A DNA stretch of 64,000 bases from NCBI RefSeq assembly GCF_015182315.1, contig NZ_PRDL01000001.1, positions 1,116,001 through 1,180,000 of the forward strand, written 5' to 3'. Positions 59,901 to 64,000 of this stretch are shown here, in pieces (the stretch's first letter is position 1; each line of letters begins with the position of its first letter). This stretch comes from Cellvibrio polysaccharolyticus. GTDB taxonomy: Bacteria; Pseudomonadota; Gammaproteobacteria; Pseudomonadales; Cellvibrionaceae. The notes below the pieces were generated by a model. It was not told where the DNA came from. It searched no databases and saw nothing but the letters and a program-made list of their open reading frames with translations. The translations under genes and the position numbers were made by a program.

Positions 59901-60511
59901 AATATGCGTTCAAACCGCATGTCAGCAACTGGGGTTCGAAAGATAAAGGCCTTGAGTTATATCAGCAACATTGTGCCAGTTGCCACAGCGGTAATGCCGG
60001 TGGTGATCAGGCGTTGGGTGCACCGTCTCTTGCCGGCATGGACAATTGGTATGTGCAAATCCAGTTGCAGAAATTCCTCGCCGGGTTGCGTGGTACTCAC
60101 TTCAAGGATGTTGATGGCATTTCCATGCGCGCTGCACTGGAATTTATGCAGCCGGAACAAACCGTCTATTTTGGTGCGTCGCTGGCACACTATGTAGAAA
60201 GTTTGCCGAAGGTTGAGCAGCCGGTAACTGTGACTGGAAATGCACAACGCGGTGCGGAACATTACGTAACCTGCGTTGCCTGCCACGGTGCCGATGGCAA
60301 AGGTAATCGCGAACTGGAAGCACCGCCATTGGCCGGGCAAGCCGACTGGTATTTGTTAAAGCAGTTGGAAAAATACCAAGCCGGCGCTCGCGGGCATGAT
60401 CCGCGTGATGTGCAAGGCCAACAAATGGCCGCGATGAGCAAGGTGTTGCCCGATGAACAAGCTGTCAAAGATGTGATCGCCTTCATTCAGACGCTCGCTA
60501 ATAAAAAGTAA
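56990..60511 (+). CDS. Giant periplasmic ThuA / PVC-type dehydrogenase-like protein with two c-haem domains
   Basis: A 1173-residue exported protein. Seen: signal peptide (LTLLVVCFALPFGSAVA), a ThuA-like domain (about 28-250: LLFVGHEQREGSGYHLSHVY, AFLPIHSASACFGH, GRVFYTAYGHDENTW), then a PVC-type membrane-bound-dehydrogenase beta-propeller (about 290-680, with PVAFTWDDRGRLFVVESVDYPN, DTNGDGRADRC, DGLNIPTGI, DGQLWIADWYNF), a HEAT-like helical region with many Ala/Leu repeats (690-900), and two cytochrome c sites, Cys995-Cys998-His999 (CASCH) and Cys1095-Cys1098-His1099 (CVACH). Likely a periplasmic enzyme oxidising sugar-derived compounds and passing electrons to c-type cytochromes. Start ATG 56990 has a weak ribosome site. 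Confidence 0.85.
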   Translation: MNIIKNNPLAKPFKTLTLLVVCFALPFGSAVADDEAGIINLLFVGHEQREGSGYHLSHVYAPMLSQSLGHEKIRLEYHEDLSSFTDEGLAQYDAVMLYANYDELKPAQEKALLDYVDNGGAFLPIHSASACFGHSDNFVKLVGGRFHSHGYESFTTRTAPGQENHQILRGFKNFETKDETYVHRDHNEAGRTVLTLREDEPWTWVREQGKGRVFYTAYGHDENTWGQPAFHDLLIRGILWSVGDEKRDANRALVKTLPKAVYEDKGTIPNYRRVSPPPQFQNPLSAEDSMALTMEEQGFELQLFVAEPDIVNPVAFTWDDRGRLFVVESVDYPNEVHPDSKGNDRITMCEDTNGDGRADRCSVFADGLNIPTGIVAVNGGFIVSQAPHFLFLKDTDGDGKADVKEIINSVWGVDDTHAGPSNLRYGHDNRIWGGVGYSGTESANQGNFQNGLFRMDVDGTNIEPIAQLNNNTWGLGLSEDFEVFGSTANNAPAWHVPVWRNFLYGKHDGVSPGMAAKIDSFSQVFPATYNFLQVDAHGRYTAGSGFNLYTARAFPERFWNSSAFIGEPTAHLLGQFFLKENGSTYKANNRGSIVSSTDEWLSPVYSDVGPDGQLWIADWYNFIIQHNPKPTKNSAGFDAEMGAGNAHVNPLRDGKHGRIYRLVSKQATAQASLDLSKADTATLVETFGNDNMFWRMTAQSKLVQEKRTDAIPVLRNILTGAAQIDAIGLDPRSIHAIWTLQGLGAFTMEQKANAKAIQAALKHTSAATRKNAVRALLESGSAADLKLAAAQLQDKDAKTRLWALLAIAQQKPSKEAAQQLLRLRTDLTQDEWLAKAFTLAAIQHGEFYWDALNRGGSAVKGDFLKGFAAQEQTPEYLLAKDHLSGDKVDFNKTLTSWKRISDGRLPLMAMGVVEVWRAGLKQPSDKELENLQALIDTFDSDAQMAFKLKASGLALNFNKVEEAAYAKYHEQYAFKPHVSNWGSKDKGLELYQQHCASCHSGNAGGDQALGAPSLAGMDNWYVQIQLQKFLAGLRGTHFKDVDGISMRAALEFMQPEQTVYFGASLAHYVESLPKVEQPVTVTGNAQRGAEHYVTCVACHGADGKGNRELEAPPLAGQADWYLLKQLEKYQAGARGHDPRDVQGQQMAAMSKVLPDEQAVKDVIAFIQTLANKK

Positions 60512-60541
60512 AATAGCAACCTTTACATAGATAAATCATTG

Positions 60542-60571
60542 AGCCTCGACACGGATGTCGGGGCTTCTTTG
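60542..60571 (+). terminator. Terminator after the ThuA-cytochrome gene
   Basis: AGCC-T-CGACA pairs with TGTCG-G-GGCT, loop CGGA, followed by TCTTTGTTTG. Moderate strength, so some read-through to the TonB receptor gene is possible. Confidence 0.7.
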
Positions 60572-60706
60572 TTTGTCCGTTCCCTTTTTCCAAACCGCTG
60601 AACCATCAATTTTATAAATATCACTCAAAGGAGGTAGTTACTGCGCAATAAAAAAATAATAAGATTTTTCGGCTAACAAACACTAATAAAACAAGAGAAT
60701 AATGAT

Positions 60707-63700
60707 ATGTATACGGATGTATTCAAAAAGAAAGTCATCGCTACTGCTATAGCTTCAATCACCTTGGGTAGTTTAAGTCACATCGCTCTGGCTCAGGACA
60801 AGCCGGTAGAAGAAGTGCTGGTGCGGGGTATTAAAAGCTCGCTCGAAAAAGCTATCGACATCAAGCGTGAATCGGTCAATATGGTGGAAGCCATCAGCGC
60901 AGACGATATCGGCAAGATGCCGGACCAAAACGTGGCGGAATCGCTGCAACGTTTACCAGGCATTCAAATTGACAGAAACAATGGTGAAGGTACCAAGGTA
61001 AGGATTCGCGGCCTTGATCAAAATGCGACCTTGCTGAACGGCAATGTGTTTGTATCCGGTTTGGAGTATTTCCAGCTGGGTGAAGCGAAAACCGAGTTCG
61101 ACAGTTCGCTGGAAGGCATTCCTTCCGAGTTGCTCGGTGGTGTTGAAGTGTATAAAACACCCAAAGCGTCCATGATTGAAGGGGGTATGGGCGGTGTGGT
61201 CAACCTGAAAACCCGCGATGCCTTCAGTTTGAATGGGCCACTGGTGGCGGTGAACGTAAAAGCCGACCAGGGGCTTGACGCAAAAGACACACAACCTTCC
61301 GGCTCTATCATTATTGGTAATAATTGGGACAGCAAGTTTGCTGCAATTATTGCGCTGACCGCCAACAAAAAAACCGTTCACAACGACTCTTTCCAAAGTT
61401 TTTCCCGCGAAGGCACTGCTATCAATTGCACCGATAACGGCGAATGGGATATCGAACTCTCACGTTGTTCAGCGGGCGACGCTTACCTTGTACCCGGCAT
61501 GTATTACGCCACTGACTCCGAGCAGGAACGTGAGCGCCAGGGTGCGTCGGTGAATTTGCAGTGGAATGTCAACGAAGCGGTGCAGTTGGGCTTTGACTGG
61601 TTTCATGCCGACATGGAAGTGAGCAACCGTCAATACACTGTTAAACACGCGATGAATACGGATAACGCCACAGGTATTGACGAAAGCCAGCCTTACGAAC
61701 TGGAAAACAAAGGGCTGTTCAATATCATCAAAAAAGCCAACTTTACCATTGCCGATGCCGAGGTGAACTCTGCCGGTGAAGTGAGCAAAGGTTCTGCGGA
61801 TAACTTTGCCTTGCGCGCTAAAGTCGACAATGGCGGCAAGTTCCGTATCTCTACCGAAGTGTCTTATGCGCAGGCAGATCTTGAACAGCGCGCCGGTTAC
61901 AGCGATAGCCGCTTTACTCCTTATCGCACCAGCCGTTATGTAGGCACTGACCTTGCCAATGGCGGCACGCCGAACGGTTGGGGCGATACTCCCGCCAACC
62001 CCGGCACCGGTGAAAGCACACGCTCTTACAACTATGTTGCCGGTTCACGCCCGTCACTGGCGTTTACCAACGATGCCTGGTTAACCAACCCGGATTTTTA
62101 CGCGTTCAAATCCCATTGGGCGCTCGGTGCTGATGTAGACAACGAAGCGAAATCTTTCCGCACCGACCTGGAATACGATATTGACGTTGGCCATCTGAAA
62201 AAGCTGACCTTCGGCTTCCGCTGGTCTGAACAGGAAGTGGACTTCCGCGAGTTGCGTCACCTCACTGATTTCAGCCGAACCACCGGTGCGCAATCGCCCA
62301 ATACCTACAACGCTGATGGCAGCCTCAACACTGCCACGACGTTCAACCCCAACAATGCACCTGGCCCAGGCGATAAAAATGCCAACGTACGCGAAGCGGT
62401 TTATTACGACCTCTGCGGCAACGGCGGTATTCCACAGGGTAAAGTTTGTGATATCGATGGCGATGGTCTGGACGATAACCAGCCTTACGGCCCCTGGGGA
62501 TATTTCATTGACGCCGGTATCGGTTTGAAAGCATTTGACTTGAAAACCTCCTCGGGTATGAACCTGGCAGAGGCGCTTTATGGTTCTGCGGCGGTAGCGG
62601 GCGATGCCAATCGCTGGAGCCGATCACCGGGCGTTATTCCGTGGGAAACCTACAATCAAAACCCGCAGCGGTTTGTGCAGCTGAATAATTTCTTCCCGTC
62701 CGGTGGCTATCGCTCTGATGTGTTGATGGACAACGCCAATCTGATTACCGCCAATGTGGATGGCTGGATTAAAGGCCTGACGCCCAACTCGCCCGGCGAA
62801 TGGATGGAGGTTCCGCTTGAATCCTGGAGCATTAAAGAGCAAACCACCGCGCTTTATGTAGAGGCTGATTTTACCGGCGACACAGTGCCTTACGATTTGA
62901 ACCTGGGTTTACGTGTAGTGAAAACCGAAGTGGATGTCACTTCGGCTGAAACGACCCCCGAGTCTTCACTCTGGTCACTGGCAACCGATGGCTGGAACAG
63001 TCAGGGCGTGTTGTTAACCTGGGATGTTGTAACCAAGACCAAAGACTACTGGGATGTGTTGCCAAGCCTGAACTTTGTGCTGAACACCACAGACGACTCC
63101 AAGTTGCGTTTCTCGGCGGCCAAGGTGATCTCGCGCCCCAACTATCAGGATTTGGGCAAAGGTTTTGGTAAAAACTTTACCCGGGTGGATGAGCCTTACA
63201 CCTACTTTGCCTTTACCGGCGGTAGCACCGGCAACCCGGATCTCGATCCTTACCGGGCAACCCAGGCGGATGTTTCCTATGAGTGGTATTACGATGACCT
63301 GGGTTATGTATCGGCCGGTGTCTTTGTCAAAGCCGTAGATTCCTTCCTCGCCGGGCAAACCACATTGGAGTACGGTGTGGACACCGGCCCGAATGGTGGC
63401 AGCATGGGCAGTGTCGCTCGTACCGTGAATGGTACCGGTGGCAGCGTTAGCGGTTTCGAGTTCGCCATGCAAAAGGCGTGGGAAAATGGTTTCGGTGTAA
63501 CCTTTAACTATACCTTCTCCAACAGCAAGGCGGATGTGACCACCACCACCCATCAGGACCTCGGCTTGCCGGGTGTCTCTGAAAACTCGTTCAACGTGAT
63601 CGGCTTCTTTGAAAATGATCAGTTGAGTGCGCGTGTTGCTTACACCTGGCGTGACGAGTATTTGTCTCCCTTCCGCTCCGCTTACGGTGTGATCGGTTTG

Positions 63701-63907
63701 GAAAACGGCGTGCCGGAGTTCTTTGAGGCTTACGGACAGTGGGATGCCAGTGTTACCTACGATATCAATGCCAACTTCTCGTTAACCGCAGAAGCGATCA
63801 ATATCACCGGTGAGTCGCAGTCGTCTTATTTGGGTTACAAAGGTCAGTCCATGACCTACACCTCGCAAGAGCCTCGCCTGGTGCTGGGCGTCAGTTATAG
63901 AATGTAA
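60707..63907 (+). CDS. TonB-dependent outer-membrane receptor (large)
   Basis: A 1066-residue receptor. Seen: signal peptide (VIATAIASITLGSLSHIALAQ), TonB-box-like PVEEVLVRGIKSSLEKAIDIKRE, plug domain with DDIGKMPDQNVAESLQRLPGIQIDRNNGEGTKVRIRGLDQNATLLNGN, and a long barrel ending in RLVLGVSYRM. It belongs to the TonB-Xanth-Caul subfamily. Long loops rich in Asn/Gly/Asp are typical of carbohydrate receptors. As last gene of the sugar locus it is the likely uptake port for the substrate of the epimerase, oxidoreductase and ThuA-cytochrome protein. Confidence 0.95.
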   Translation: MYTDVFKKKVIATAIASITLGSLSHIALAQDKPVEEVLVRGIKSSLEKAIDIKRESVNMVEAISADDIGKMPDQNVAESLQRLPGIQIDRNNGEGTKVRIRGLDQNATLLNGNVFVSGLEYFQLGEAKTEFDSSLEGIPSELLGGVEVYKTPKASMIEGGMGGVVNLKTRDAFSLNGPLVAVNVKADQGLDAKDTQPSGSIIIGNNWDSKFAAIIALTANKKTVHNDSFQSFSREGTAINCTDNGEWDIELSRCSAGDAYLVPGMYYATDSEQERERQGASVNLQWNVNEAVQLGFDWFHADMEVSNRQYTVKHAMNTDNATGIDESQPYELENKGLFNIIKKANFTIADAEVNSAGEVSKGSADNFALRAKVDNGGKFRISTEVSYAQADLEQRAGYSDSRFTPYRTSRYVGTDLANGGTPNGWGDTPANPGTGESTRSYNYVAGSRPSLAFTNDAWLTNPDFYAFKSHWALGADVDNEAKSFRTDLEYDIDVGHLKKLTFGFRWSEQEVDFRELRHLTDFSRTTGAQSPNTYNADGSLNTATTFNPNNAPGPGDKNANVREAVYYDLCGNGGIPQGKVCDIDGDGLDDNQPYGPWGYFIDAGIGLKAFDLKTSSGMNLAEALYGSAAVAGDANRWSRSPGVIPWETYNQNPQRFVQLNNFFPSGGYRSDVLMDNANLITANVDGWIKGLTPNSPGEWMEVPLESWSIKEQTTALYVEADFTGDTVPYDLNLGLRVVKTEVDVTSAETTPESSLWSLATDGWNSQGVLLTWDVVTKTKDYWDVLPSLNFVLNTTDDSKLRFSAAKVISRPNYQDLGKGFGKNFTRVDEPYTYFAFTGGSTGNPDLDPYRATQADVSYEWYYDDLGYVSAGVFVKAVDSFLAGQTTLEYGVDTGPNGGSMGSVARTVNGTGGSVSGFEFAMQKAWENGFGVTFNYTFSNSKADVTTTTHQDLGLPGVSENSFNVIGFFENDQLSARVAYTWRDEYLSPFRSAYGVIGLENGVPEFFEAYGQWDASVTYDINANFSLTAEAINITGESQSSYLGYKGQSMTYTSQEPRLVLGVSYRM

Positions 63908-63916
63908 TTGTCGTTG

Positions 63917-63953
63917 CCCGCAAGCACAAACGCTGTGCTTGCGGGTTTTATTT
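63917..63953 (+). terminator. Rho-independent terminator after the TonB receptor
   Basis: CCCGCAAGCACA and TGTGCTTGCGGG form a perfect 12-bp stem with 5-base loop, followed by TTTTATTT. Strong. Confidence 0.9.
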
Positions 63954-64000
63954 CTGCTCTCCGCTTTTTCCGCTTCCCGACATAGTAATCCTCACTGCAG

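Overview
The window looks like chromosome of a free-living, polysaccharide-degrading gammaproteobacterium, most likely a Cellvibrio-type member of the Cellvibrionaceae. This is inferred from the gammaproteobacterial order cpdA-yqiA-parE, motAB, a yfiRNB c-di-GMP module, two large TonB-dependent receptors (one beside a tryptophan-halogenase-like flavoprotein), several diguanylate cyclases and a moderate-to-high GC background. No tRNA, rRNA or CRISPR array was seen.

Layout. 0-3.5 kb: 3' part of motA, motB, a diguanylate cyclase and a DUF599 protein. 4-12.8 kb: housekeeping and stress genes (fuconate-dehydratase-like enolase, DUF421, FMN reductase, OsmC, MscS channel, SDR, TatD, OmpW, TcdA). 13.1-15.4 kb: yfiRNB operon. 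15.8-25 kb: a stress block (DUF883/YqjE/YqjK-like operon, TSUP carrier, lipoamide-dehydrogenase-like enzyme, di-haem cytochrome c peroxidase, DUF892, DUF4142, large catalase). FNR/Anr-like boxes precede ompW and the peroxidase. 25.6-31.7 kb: MFS carrier, a CBS-histidine kinase with a response regulator, a zinc peptidase and a diguanylate cyclase.

31.99-33.68 kb is an integron-type gene cassette carrying a two-gene unit that matches the Kiwa anti-phage system: KwaA-like membrane protein and KwaB-like DUF4868 protein. A DUF2834 gene and an unassigned small gene follow. 34.4-38.8 kb: halogenase-like gene and TonB receptor. 39.3-47 kb: TVP38 protein, PepSY/response regulator/kinase operon, glycine-zipper protein, cpdA-yqiA-parE.

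47.5-52.66 kb is a second mobile region: an IS1111-group element abutting an attC core site, then four cassettes (DUF3592-like, LysE exporter, SH3 protein, XRE-membrane protein). The last attC is split by an IS3-family element with 3-bp target duplications. No integrase is in the window, so both cassette regions are CALIN-like. The decisive sign is that the bases following GTT at each cassette's 5' end are complementary to the R'' core of that cassette's own attC.

52.9-64 kb: an orphan protein, then an AraC/PAS regulator divergent from a carbohydrate locus: sugar epimerase, Gfo/Idh/MocA oxidoreductase, a giant periplasmic ThuA/PVC-type dehydrogenase-like protein with two c-haem sites, and a 1066-residue TonB receptor. 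The likely job is uptake of a glycoside or sugar and its oxidation feeding c-type cytochromes. The substrate is unknown.
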